Shown: one piece after another, positions 57,601-63,693 of the stretch
Layout of the letters: the number at the start of each line of letters is the position of its first letter
Position numbering within the stretch: the first letter of the stretch is position 1
Origin: Bacteroidales bacterium
GTDB lineage: Bacteria; Bacteroidota; Bacteroidia; Bacteroidales; UBA12077
Reading direction: 5' to 3'
DNA length: 64,000 nt
Assembly (NCBI GenBank): GCA_016342685.1
Contig: JAEINU010000001.1
Coordinates: forward strand, 558,001 to 622,000
Made by a program: the position numbers and the translations under genes
Notes under the pieces: model-generated
Seen by the model: the letters and a program-made list of their open reading frames with translations, nothing else
What the model was told of the DNA's origin: nothing
Databases searched by the model: none

Positions 57601-57840
57601 TTTCATTCCAACAGCAGTAAATAATAAATTTTGAGTATTTCCAGGTACTGTCAAATTGAAGTTCCCATCAATATCGGTTGCTGTTCCGATTGTTTCCATG
57701 TTTTGTGCAACCACAGAAACCCCAGGAATAGGTAATCCATCTTTTGAACTGGTTACCTTTCCTGTAATCTGCACTTGGGCATGTAAAGTTTGAAAACTTA
57801 CAAGCAACAAGAATGCAAGTAACATTTTTAATTTTCTCAT
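54646..57840 (-). CDS. SusC/RagA-family TonB-dependent transporter
   Basis: This 1064-aa protein has a signal peptide (about 1-21) and a carboxypeptidase-like beta-sandwich (G-K-V-T-S-S-K-D-G-L-P-I-P-G-V-S-V) at 26-100. The TonB-box region is followed by a plug with S-A-L-Y-G-A-R-G-A-N-G-V-I-I-I-T-T-K-K-G near 210. A 22-strand barrel follows, ending S-A-G-I-D-I-K-F. It imports oligosaccharides or peptides with the SusD lid. No anti-sigma/ECF pair or hybrid sensor lies next to it, so control may act through the operator-like repeats upstream. Confidence 0.93.
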   Translation of the reverse strand: MRKLKMLLAFLLLVSFQTLHAQVQITGKVTSSKDGLPIPGVSVVAQNMETIGTATDIDGNFNLTVPGNTQNLLFTAVGMKLKIEPINGRTIIDVIMDEEILEMDEVIVIAYGTSKKESFTGSAKMVDNQTIERRNVSSATKALEGVIPGIQTTSGGGQPGSDLNIRIRGFGSINASNEPLYVVDGIPYDGNINSINPNDIKSMSVLKDASASALYGARGANGVIIITTKKGSKGEPEINFKATFGTSSPSVENYSTVDERTYMELFYESYKNSFLADGSTEAEATNLALNGDVTTQSYMERLGGEVYNPFNVSSELLIDPATGKVVDNASLKYHDKWFDETLRDDNLRQEYQLSINGGNEKNQYLISLSYLDDKGIVANSNFNRYSARLNLDSKLKEWLKVGMNTNYSLTEQNYLSNIGTGYNNVWFSTLAIAPIYPVYERNPDGSFVYDADGEKKFDYGETRPYANNFNSIATLFDDSRSLNSDNLSSRIYFDLDTEKEIPVLKDIKFTVNFGFDYNGADRLIYNNPLHGDASAIHGAGYKTNFRTLSYTLNELLNYNKSLDNHTIDLLAGHEYYDYKYSRFYAEKQNYLFEGLTELDGAATTTGASSFTHTYKIESYLSRLNYDYSNKYYVSLSWRTDGSSRFYKKVRWGQFWSAGASWRLSEENFMQPYNWLTNATFKASYGSQGNDAILNIDDGSSSFEDNPANYYVWQSFYSSEYPNAGYGGVWLESLENKEVEWEKNKNFNIGIETLLFDRISFGAEYYHKTTSDLLLYRPLATSTGFNGYWDNIGEMVNKGMDFDLSAQLFKGDFKWTFTTQLSYVRNEITELVTEGQELVTGSFIIKKGEPINSFYLPTSAGVDPATGNQLYLIKEEVDDGSGNIIIQERITDSYNEAAANKEIHGSRIPDFYGSINNNFSYKGVDLSILLTYSVGGYVLDNVYSSLFSTRNAGDNFHTDVERRWQEPGDVTDVPRLVHGKINYTTNDRLIDASYLSIKNISLGYTFPDNLVEKIRVNSLRVFITADNLALFTKLKGMDPQYNFAGSQNYEYVPLKTLSAGIDIKF

Positions 57841-57875
57841 AAAATTTAGATTTAGTTAATAATTACGCTTTGGAG

Positions 57876-57898
57876 ATTGACATTTAACTAATGTCAAT
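57876..57898. promoter_or_regulatory. Inverted repeat ATTGACATT-TAACT-AATGTCAAT before susC
   Basis: Perfect 9-bp arms centred about 47 bp upstream of the susC start. It could be an operator or a leader hairpin. Confidence 0.5.
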
Positions 57899-57935
57899 AT
57901 TTAGGGTGCGTTAAAATATTAAAATGTTCATTTCT

Positions 57936-57995
57936 AAATAACTATTTAGTATTAGTTATTTATTAAACATATGTTATTTTTTTGAACTAAATAAC
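57936..57995. promoter_or_regulatory. Cluster of four AAATAAC/GTTATTT half-sites
   Basis: AAATAAC (57936), GTTATTT (57955), GTTATTT (57973) and AAATAAC (57989) begin 16 to 19 bp apart, forming two inverted pairs. This is a candidate binding array for the susCD regulator. Confidence 0.45.
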
Positions 57996-58357
57996 ATGCA
58001 GGAATAGAGGGTGCTGTTATGGTCTTCTACAATTCTTTGACAAAAATGAATTTAAAATTGTCTGTTTAATTATTTAGATTAAAAAGTAACCGTTTACCCT
58101 TAAAGGATTTAATGTTTTTTTATCAAAAAACGCTTTTGATAAGAGAGGATTTGCTTTATTGATCAGTATAGATGCAATAAAACATTTGCGTATCTGATTT
58201 TATATCAGCAAATTAATAAAAAGAAATGATTTATAAAATTTTTTATGGAAAGAATTTTAATAAATAGAAAGTCCGCTTAGTGTTTTAGTATATGTGGTGT
58301 GCGATTAAACATAATATTGGTAGTGATAAAAAATTACAATAAAAACTAAGGCTTTGA

Positions 58358-58744
58358 TTAATCTATTAATTTTATAGGTTGGTTGTTGTCATCAACTGCT
58401 GCAAAAAAGAAACTTCCACTAACAGCTAGTTCTCTATTTTCGGTATATTTTTGTTCAATATATATTTGGACTTTAATCTCAAGTTTAACAGAACCTATAT
58501 TTTTAACTGTTCCAACCAGTTCTGCTATTGTGCCATATGGAATAGGTTTTTTAAAATCAATTTTGCCCGTAGAAATTGTAACTACTTTCTTGCGACAAAA
58601 ACGTGTGGCTGTAATATATGCAACTTCGTCCATCCATTGTAATGCAATTCCACCAAATAGTGTGTTATGATCGTTAATCAGATTCTTAAATACAATTTTA
58701 ACCTGTCTTGTTTCTGATTTATTTATTTGTTCTTCGATATTCAT
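58358..58744 (-). CDS. Hotdog-fold acyl-CoA thioesterase
   Basis: This 128-aa protein has N-D-H-N-T-L-F-G-G-I-A-L-Q-W-M-D-E-V-A at 24-42 (catalytic Asp39) and D-F-K-K-P-I-P-Y-G near 67. These are the YciA/ACOT-type hotdog thioesterase signatures. It likely hydrolyses short or medium acyl-CoAs. It is transcribed divergently from the DUF134 operon and shares a spacer containing a TATATTTG -7 box and an inverted repeat. Confidence 0.83.
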   Translation of the reverse strand: MNIEEQINKSETRQVKIVFKNLINDHNTLFGGIALQWMDEVAYITATRFCRKKVVTISTGKIDFKKPIPYGTIAELVGTVKNIGSVKLEIKVQIYIEQKYTENRELAVSGSFFFAAVDDNNQPIKLID

Positions 58745-58778
58745 TCCTTAAAATTTTTACAAATATATTGAAAAAATA

Positions 58779-58809
58779 TTTGCATTATGAACATAAGTTC
58801 ATAACTTTG
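58779..58809 (+). promoter_or_regulatory. Promoter of the DUF134-NifX-MinD operon
   Basis: TTTG (58779-58782), 19-bp spacing and TAACTTTG (58802-58809) make a strong -33/-7 pair. The inferred leader before the GTG start is about 25 nt. Confidence 0.7.
58786..58803. promoter_or_regulatory. Operator-like palindrome TATGAAC-ATAA-GTTCATA
   Basis: Perfect 7-bp arms with a 4-bp spacer lie between the -33 and -7 boxes of the plus-strand operon and over the -33 region of the divergent thioesterase. They are placed to control both directions. Confidence 0.6.
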
Positions 58810-58836
58810 TATCAAATATTAATTAATAGTTATATT

Positions 58837-59292
58837 GTGCCACGACCTAAGAATAATAGAATTGTACATGAACCGCCAATTTTTACTGATTTTAAACCAA
58901 TTGGGGTAAAAGGAGTTGCTCTTGAGCAAGTTCTTTTAAATTTAGATGAGTTTGAAGCTTTTCGATTAGCTGATCATTTAGGTTTATCACATGAAGAGGC
59001 TGCTGGAGAAATGGAAATATCACGTCCTACATTTACTAGACTCATTGAAAAGGCAAGAAAGAAAGTTGCCGAATTTGTAATTGAAGGGAAAATGTTGAGC
59101 ATTGATGGTGGAAATATTCATTTCAGAAATAATATTATAAAATGCCAGAGTTGCGGACATATGTTCAAAACTAAATTTAATGATATAATTACAGAGTGTC
59201 CAGCATGTCATTCTGAAAATTTATTGAATCTCGCAGGTGGTTTTGGACATGGTAAATGCTGTAGTCACAGAAATCAACAAAAAGGGAGGTAA
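58837..59292 (+). CDS. DUF134 HTH/zinc-ribbon regulator
   Basis: This 151-aa protein starts at GTG 58837 (M-P-R-P-K-N-N-R); the upstream frame to 58708 is AT-rich noise. The sigma-region-4-like HTH reads L-D-E-F-E-A-F-R-L-A-D-H-L-G-L-S-H-E-E-A-A and I-S-R-P-T-F-T-R-L-I-E-K-A. The C-terminus has C-Q-S-C-G-H ... C-P-A-C-H, a zinc ribbon. DUF134 proteins are often linked to NifX/MinD gene clusters and are probable regulators. It is the first gene of this operon, behind the palindromic promoter. Confidence 0.87.
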   Translation: MPRPKNNRIVHEPPIFTDFKPIGVKGVALEQVLLNLDEFEAFRLADHLGLSHEEAAGEMEISRPTFTRLIEKARKKVAEFVIEGKMLSIDGGNIHFRNNIIKCQSCGHMFKTKFNDIITECPACHSENLLNLAGGFGHGKCCSHRNQQKGR

Positions 59293-59294
59293 TT

Positions 59295-59582
59295 ATGCCA
59301 AGAAGAGATCAAACAGGTCCCGAAGGAATGGGACAAATGACAGGACGACGCATGGGAATATGCGCTGGAGGTCAAAAACAGGAATCGTATTTAAATTTTG
59401 GATTAGGAAGAGGATTCCGTGGACGACAAAATATGAGATTTACTTCATCTCATAATCAAACAGATTCTTTACAAAGGAATCAAAACTCTAAAATGTCGAA
59501 TAAGGAATTTATTGAATCCGAAATCGAGAATCTGAAAGAACGCTTACTCGTGTTAGAAAGTGAGCTTGAGAACTTAAGTTAA
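59295..59582 (+). CDS. DUF5320-like small protein
   Basis: This 95-aa protein begins M-P-R-R-D-Q-T-G-P-E-G-M-G-Q-M-T-G-R-R-M-G, the repeated G-P-x-G-M-G/T-G-R N-terminus of DUF5320. The C-terminus is a short coiled coil. It overlaps no gene but starts 2 bp after the DUF134 stop. A GGGAGG stretch at the end of that gene acts as an unusually strong ribosome site for this phylum. The family is found mostly next to NifX/MinD and DUF134 genes; its function is unknown. Confidence 0.78.
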   Translation: MPRRDQTGPEGMGQMTGRRMGICAGGQKQESYLNFGLGRGFRGRQNMRFTSSHNQTDSLQRNQNSKMSNKEFIESEIENLKERLLVLESELENLS

Positions 59583-59597
59583 AATTGTGGTTTAGTT

Positions 59598-59664
59598 AAG
59601 ACCATTAGCAACTTGTGATATCATAGTTTAGTTTGGTTTAGTATTTCATAAAGCTAATGGTCTT
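59598..59664 (+). other. Long intra-operon stem-loop
   Basis: A 12-bp perfect stem AAGACCATTAGC / GCTAATGGTCTT with a 43-nt loop sits between DUF5320 and the 57-aa gene. There is no strong U tract, so it is more likely an RNA processing or attenuation structure than a terminator. Confidence 0.55.
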
Positions 59665-59684
59665 TCTTTAAAAATAAACTAAAT

Positions 59685-59858
59685 ATGGGTAAGGGAAGAA
59701 ATAAAGGAGGTGCATTTGGTCCCGGTGGTTTTTGTATTTGCACAAAATGTGGCGAAAAATTACCACACCAACAAGGAGTTAAATGTACAAGTATAAAGTG
59801 TCCCAAGTGCGGACATACAATGATTAGAGAAGAATTATTAAATCAAAATAAACAGTAA
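59685..59858 (+). CDS. Cys-rich 57-aa zinc-ribbon-like peptide
   Basis: This 57-aa protein, M-G-K-G-R-N-K-G-G-A-F-G-P-G-G-F, then carries C-I-C-T-K-C and C-T-S-I-K-C-P-K-C. The Gly-rich start and two Cys clusters suggest metal or cluster binding. It lies between the long stem-loop and the first NifX-like gene, with a 17-bp gap to the next start. It appears to be a small conserved partner of these clusters, though I cannot name a family. Confidence 0.7.
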   Translation: MGKGRNKGGAFGPGGFCICTKCGEKLPHQQGVKCTSIKCPKCGHTMIREELLNQNKQ

Positions 59859-59875
59859 TTATTAAATAGAAAAAA

Positions 59876-60214
59876 ATGAAAAAGAAATTTGCTATACCAA
59901 CACTTAATGAGAAGCTTACAGCACATTTTGGACATTGTGAAAAATTTGCAATTGTTGATGTTGAAGATGATAAAGTGGTAAACGAAGCGTTTATTGTTCC
60001 ACCAGTTCATGAACCTGGTGTATATCCAAAGTTTTTAGCTGATCAGGGAGTTCATGTAATTATTGCTGGTGGAATGGGACAAAAAGCTCAGGATTTATTT
60101 GCAATGAATAACATCGAAGTTCATATGGGTGTTCAGGATGGTTCTCCATCAGAGCTAGTTATGAGTTATTTAAGTAATGAATTACAGACTGGTCAGAATT
60201 TGTGTGATCATTAA
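59876..60214 (+). CDS. NifX/NifB-type iron-molybdenum cofactor domain protein (1)
   Basis: This 112-aa protein begins K-K-F-A-I-P-T-L-N-E-K-L-T-A-H-F-G-H-C-E-K-F-A-I-V. The H-F-G-x-C-x-x-F and V-I-I-A-G-G-M-G patterns near 60-68 are the NifX/NafY-like (Fe-Mo dinitrogenase cofactor) domain, which binds metal-sulfur clusters. No nif genes are present. It resembles the ORP (orange protein) class that carries a Mo-Cu sulfur cluster. Confidence 0.85.
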   Translation: MKKKFAIPTLNEKLTAHFGHCEKFAIVDVEDDKVVNEAFIVPPVHEPGVYPKFLADQGVHVIIAGGMGQKAQDLFAMNNIEVHMGVQDGSPSELVMSYLSNELQTGQNLCDH

Positions 60215-60232
60215 TTAAGATAATATAATATA

Positions 60233-61090
60233 ATGAAAATTGCTATTGCAAGCGGAAAAGGCGGTACAGGAAAAACGACATTGTCGACAAACCTTGCTGC
60301 CTTTTTTGCTGATAAAAACCAAGTTGTTTTGGCTGATTTGGACGTAGAAGAACCTAATTCAGGATTGTTTATAACAGGAAAGACAGAACAAATTGATGTA
60401 AAGTATAAAATGATTCCGGAATGGAATGAAGATACTTGTACATTATGTGGCAAATGCCAAGAGAATTGTAACTTTCATGCAGTGATACGCTTAGGAAGCC
60501 AGATATTGGTATTTCCTGAATTGTGTCATAGCTGTTATGCATGCTCAGAGCTTTGTCCTACAAATTCGCTTCCGATGGTAAAGCAACGCATGGGCGAGTT
60601 GAAACACATTAAAAGTGGAAAGATCGATTTTATCGAAAGTCGTTTGGATATTGGACAGGAGCAAGCTGTTCCATTAATTGGACAAACCATTCATTATATC
60701 GAAAGTAAGTTTCCAAAGAAAACATTGAAAATTTTTGACGCCCCACCAGGAACATCATGTCCTGTTATTGAGGCTACAAAAGATGTTGATTTTGTTATTC
60801 TTGTGACTGAACCAACACCTTTTGGATTACACGATTTAAAGTTAGCTGTGGATACTATGGTTGAATTGGGAAAACCGCATGCAGTAGTAATAAATCGTTA
60901 TGGAATTGGCAACAACGATGTTGTTGATTATTGTGTAGAAAACAATATTCCTATTCTTGCAAAAATTCCTAATAGCAGAAAGTTAGCTGAATTATATTCA
61001 AAGGGAGAGCTAGTTTATAAGGAGCTTCCTGAATTTAAAGAAGAACTTCAGAAAATAGAAACTTACATTTTAAATCTGGAAATAGAATGA
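60233..61090 (+). CDS. MinD/Mrp-type ATPase with two 4Fe-4S ferredoxin motifs (1)
   Basis: This 285-aa protein has a deviant Walker A K-G-G-T-G-K-T-T (9-16). The ferredoxin insert follows, with C69, C72, C75, C79 and C98, C101, C104, C108 (two CxxCxxCxxxC clusters). D-A-P-P-G-T-S-C is the switch II region. The family is MinD/Mrp-like ATPases with a ferredoxin insert, as in archaea and Deltaproteobacteria. It probably couples ATP use to cluster transfer to the neighbouring NifX proteins. Confidence 0.9.
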   Translation: MKIAIASGKGGTGKTTLSTNLAAFFADKNQVVLADLDVEEPNSGLFITGKTEQIDVKYKMIPEWNEDTCTLCGKCQENCNFHAVIRLGSQILVFPELCHSCYACSELCPTNSLPMVKQRMGELKHIKSGKIDFIESRLDIGQEQAVPLIGQTIHYIESKFPKKTLKIFDAPPGTSCPVIEATKDVDFVILVTEPTPFGLHDLKLAVDTMVELGKPHAVVINRYGIGNNDVVDYCVENNIPILAKIPNSRKLAELYSKGELVYKELPEFKEELQKIETYILNLEIE

Positions 61091-61962
61091 AAGAAATTGT
61101 AATTATTTCTGGGAAAGGCGGAACAGGTAAAACTTCTATCACTGCATCGTTTGCTATTTTAGCAGGATCGGAAGCAGTTATAGCAGATTGCGATGTGGAT
61201 GCCGCGGATATGCACTTATTAATGCAACCTGTAATAAAAAAATCAGTAGATTTCTATAGCGGAGTTATTGCTTTAATAGATGAGAATAAATGTACGAATT
61301 GTGGAATATGTGCTGATATATGTAGATTTAACGCCATACCTTTAGTTGATAATCAACATACAGTTAAGGATTTAGATTGTGAAGGATGTGGTTATTGTGC
61401 AAAAGTTTGTCCTGAAAAGGCAATTACAATGTATGAGCAAAATGTGGGCGACTGGTTTATTTCACAAACAAAAATTGAGAATACTTTAGTTCATGCTAAA
61501 TTAGGAATTGGAGCAGAAAACTCTGGAAAACTAGTTGCAAAAGTTAAGAAAGAAGCCAACCAAATAGCCGAGAAGGAAGATAAGGAATACATAATTGTAG
61601 ATGGATCGCCGGGTATCGGATGTCCTGTTGTTTCTTCTTTATCGGGAGCAAATTATGCAGTATTAGTAACAGAGCCTTCCATGTCTGGATTACACGACTT
61701 AAAACGTGTGTACGAACTAGTTAAAAAGTTTAACATTAAGGCGGGTTGTATTATCAATAAGTCGGATATCAATTTAGATATGACAAATAAAGTTATTCAG
61801 TTTTTAAAGGAAGAATCCATCACCCATATCTCAAGTTTACCATACGATGAGAGTTTTACAAAGGCAATGACTGTGGGCGAAACAATTGTTGAATACGATC
61901 ATTCAGAATTGAAAGATCTTCTAGTGAAAAGCTGGGAAATAGTTAAGCTAGAAGTCAATTAA
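61087..61962 (+). CDS. MinD/Mrp-type ATPase with two 4Fe-4S ferredoxin motifs (2)
   Basis: This 291-aa protein overlaps the first ATPase gene by 4 bp (ATGA type). Walker A is K-G-G-T-G-K-T-S, and its eight Cys have the same positions as in the first paralogue (69, 72, 75, 79 and 98, 101, 104, 108). D-G-S-P-G-I-G-C replaces D-A-P-P-G-T-S-C. The two probably act as a heterodimer, an inference from overlap and equal spacing. Confidence 0.9.
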   Translation: MKEIVIISGKGGTGKTSITASFAILAGSEAVIADCDVDAADMHLLMQPVIKKSVDFYSGVIALIDENKCTNCGICADICRFNAIPLVDNQHTVKDLDCEGCGYCAKVCPEKAITMYEQNVGDWFISQTKIENTLVHAKLGIGAENSGKLVAKVKKEANQIAEKEDKEYIIVDGSPGIGCPVVSSLSGANYAVLVTEPSMSGLHDLKRVYELVKKFNIKAGCIINKSDINLDMTNKVIQFLKEESITHISSLPYDESFTKAMTVGETIVEYDHSELKDLLVKSWEIVKLEVN

Positions 61963-61986
61963 ATGAATAATTAAAAATTAGAACAA

Positions 61987-62325
61987 ATGAAAATAGCATT
62001 TACAGCAAAAGGAACCGAATGGAATTCAGAAATGGATCCCCGATTTGGAAGAACAGAATATATTTTGGTTTACGATGATGAAAAAGATGAGTTTACATCA
62101 TATGATAATCGTGAGATAGAGAACGAAGCTCATGGAGCAGGTCCAAAAACATCACAACAATTATTTGAGATGGGACCACAAGTTTTAATTACAGGAAATG
62201 GACCTGGTGGAAATGCTGCTACAGTTTTAGAAAAAGCAGGTATTAAAATTTTTATTGGTGCCGGAACAATGACAGTTAAAGAAGCTTTTGAAGCTTATCA
62301 AAATAATAATTTAAAAGGATTTTAA
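61987..62325 (+). CDS. NifX/NifB-type iron-molybdenum cofactor domain protein (2)
   Basis: This 112-aa protein begins K-I-A-F-T-A-K-G and has D-P-R-F-G-R-T-E-Y-I, then T-G-N-G-P-G-G-N near 70. The D-x-R-F-G-R-x-x-x-x pattern is the second NifX/ORP subtype and lacks the His-Cys pair of the first protein. It sits downstream of the paired ATPases and 3 bp before the FAD protein. The two NifX-like proteins are probably different partners of the ATPases. Confidence 0.85.
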   Translation: MKIAFTAKGTEWNSEMDPRFGRTEYILVYDDEKDEFTSYDNREIENEAHGAGPKTSQQLFEMGPQVLITGNGPGGNAATVLEKAGIKIFIGAGTMTVKEAFEAYQNNNLKGF

Positions 62326-62328
62326 TTT

Positions 62329-63693
62329 ATGAAAACAGATGTTTTAGTTATTGGAAGTAGCGCTGCAGGATTAGTAGCTGCAACAACAGGAAAAAGAATT
62401 TATAAAGATAAAGAGTTTACGGTTGTTACAAAGCAAGCTAAAACACTTATTCCTTGCGGAATTCCATACGTTTTTGGTTCAGTAGGTTCAACAGATAATA
62501 ATATTTTACCAGCTGAGAAAATGTTTGAAGCGAGCGGAATAAAACAAATATATAATGATGTTCAGTCTATTGATCGTGAAAATAAAAGTGTATTACTTGA
62601 AAATGGCGAAGTAATTGAATACGATAAGCTTGTTCTTGGCACAGGATCGAATCCTTACAAACCAGAATGGCTAAAAGGAGTTAATCTAGAGAATGTTTTT
62701 TCTGTGCCAAAGAATAAAGTGTATTTAGATGAAATGCAGTTGAAAATAGAGTCATGTAAAAAGATAATTACTATTGGTGCTGGATTTATTGGTGTTGAAA
62801 TTTCTGATGAATTTGTTAAAGCAAAGAAGGATGTTACACTAATTGAGAAACTTCCGCATATTTTGGGTTTAGCTTTTGATGAAGATGTTTCTATAAAAGC
62901 GGAGACTATACTTAAGGAACGTGGAGTAAATGTAAAGACAGGTGTTGGTGTAAAGGAAATACTTGGTTCAAATAAAGTAGAAGGGGTGTTATTAGATAAT
63001 GGTGAAAAAATTGAAGCAGATGCAATAATACTTTCAATGGGATACAAGCCTAATTCAGAACTTGCTGCTAAATCCGGTTTGGCAATAAGTGACAAAGGTT
63101 TTATTAAGGTAGATGAATATATGCGTACTGAAGATCCTGATGTTTTTGCAGTAGGTGATTGCGCAGAAAAAAGAGATTTTGTAACACGTAAACCTAGTCC
63201 AATAATGTTGGCTTCTACAGCTTGTGCTGAATCTCGAATTGCAGGAATGAACTTATTCAAGTTATCGGCAATCAAAACATTTAGTGGTACTATTTCGATT
63301 TTTTCAACCGCATTGGGAAATACTGGATTTGGTGTTGCAGGATTAACAGAAACAATTGCAAAACAAGAAAATTTTGATTTTGTAACAGGAGTTTTTGAAG
63401 GTATCGACCGACATCCGGGAACACTTTCCGATACTCATACTCAGTTTGTTAAATTGATTGTAGGTAAGGAATCAGGCGTTATTTTAGGTGGCGAAGTTGC
63501 GGGCGGTTTGTCGATTGGTGAATTAACAAATACTATAGGCATTATTATTCAGAACCGAATGACAATTAATTCATTGCTTACAGCACAAATTGGAACACAT
63601 CCATTATTAACTGCTTCTCCTGCTGGATATCCATTAATTAAAGCAGCAGAAAATGCTTCTGGGAAAATAATGTTTACTGAAAAGATTGTTTAA
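62329..63693 (+). CDS. CoA-disulfide-reductase-like FAD oxidoreductase
   Basis: This 454-aa protein has the FAD motif V-I-G-S-S-A-A-G at 7-14, a redox Cys43 in L-I-P-C-G-I-P-Y (as in CoA-disulfide reductase and NADH oxidase) and the NAD motif G-A-G-F-I-G-V-E near 155. F-A-V-G-D-C-A-E is near 275 and a C-terminal dimerisation domain follows. Likely a thiol- or polysulfide-linked NAD(P)H oxidoreductase that donates electrons to the cluster proteins of this operon; partners and substrate are not proven. It is the last gene. Confidence 0.86.
   Translation: MKTDVLVIGSSAAGLVAATTGKRIYKDKEFTVVTKQAKTLIPCGIPYVFGSVGSTDNNILPAEKMFEASGIKQIYNDVQSIDRENKSVLLENGEVIEYDKLVLGTGSNPYKPEWLKGVNLENVFSVPKNKVYLDEMQLKIESCKKIITIGAGFIGVEISDEFVKAKKDVTLIEKLPHILGLAFDEDVSIKAETILKERGVNVKTGVGVKEILGSNKVEGVLLDNGEKIEADAIILSMGYKPNSELAAKSGLAISDKGFIKVDEYMRTEDPDVFAVGDCAEKRDFVTRKPSPIMLASTACAESRIAGMNLFKLSAIKTFSGTISIFSTALGNTGFGVAGLTETIAKQENFDFVTGVFEGIDRHPGTLSDTHTQFVKLIVGKESGVILGGEVAGGLSIGELTNTIGIIIQNRMTINSLLTAQIGTHPLLTASPAGYPLIKAAENASGKIMFTEKIV

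Larger units (their letters stand above)
57841..58357. other. 517-bp spacer upstream of the Sus-like operon
   Basis: No gene on either strand. It contains inverted repeats at 57876-57898 and 57936-57995 near the susC start, and a perfect 9-bp inverted repeat at 58120-58142 (TTATCAAAA-AACGC-TTTTGATAA) of unknown role. No clean -7 box for susC was found. Confidence 0.55.

Noticed and set aside
57841-58357. Possible sigma/anti-sigma genes upstream of susC
   Set aside because: No open frame of the needed size exists on either strand in this spacer.
58708-58836. Extension of the DUF134 open frame to an upstream ATG
   Set aside because: It overlaps the divergent thioesterase start and promoter, and DUF134 proteins start M-P-R-P-K.
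59237-59455. Plus-strand frame overlapping the DUF134/DUF5320 junction
   Set aside because: It is an out-of-frame shadow of two well-supported genes.
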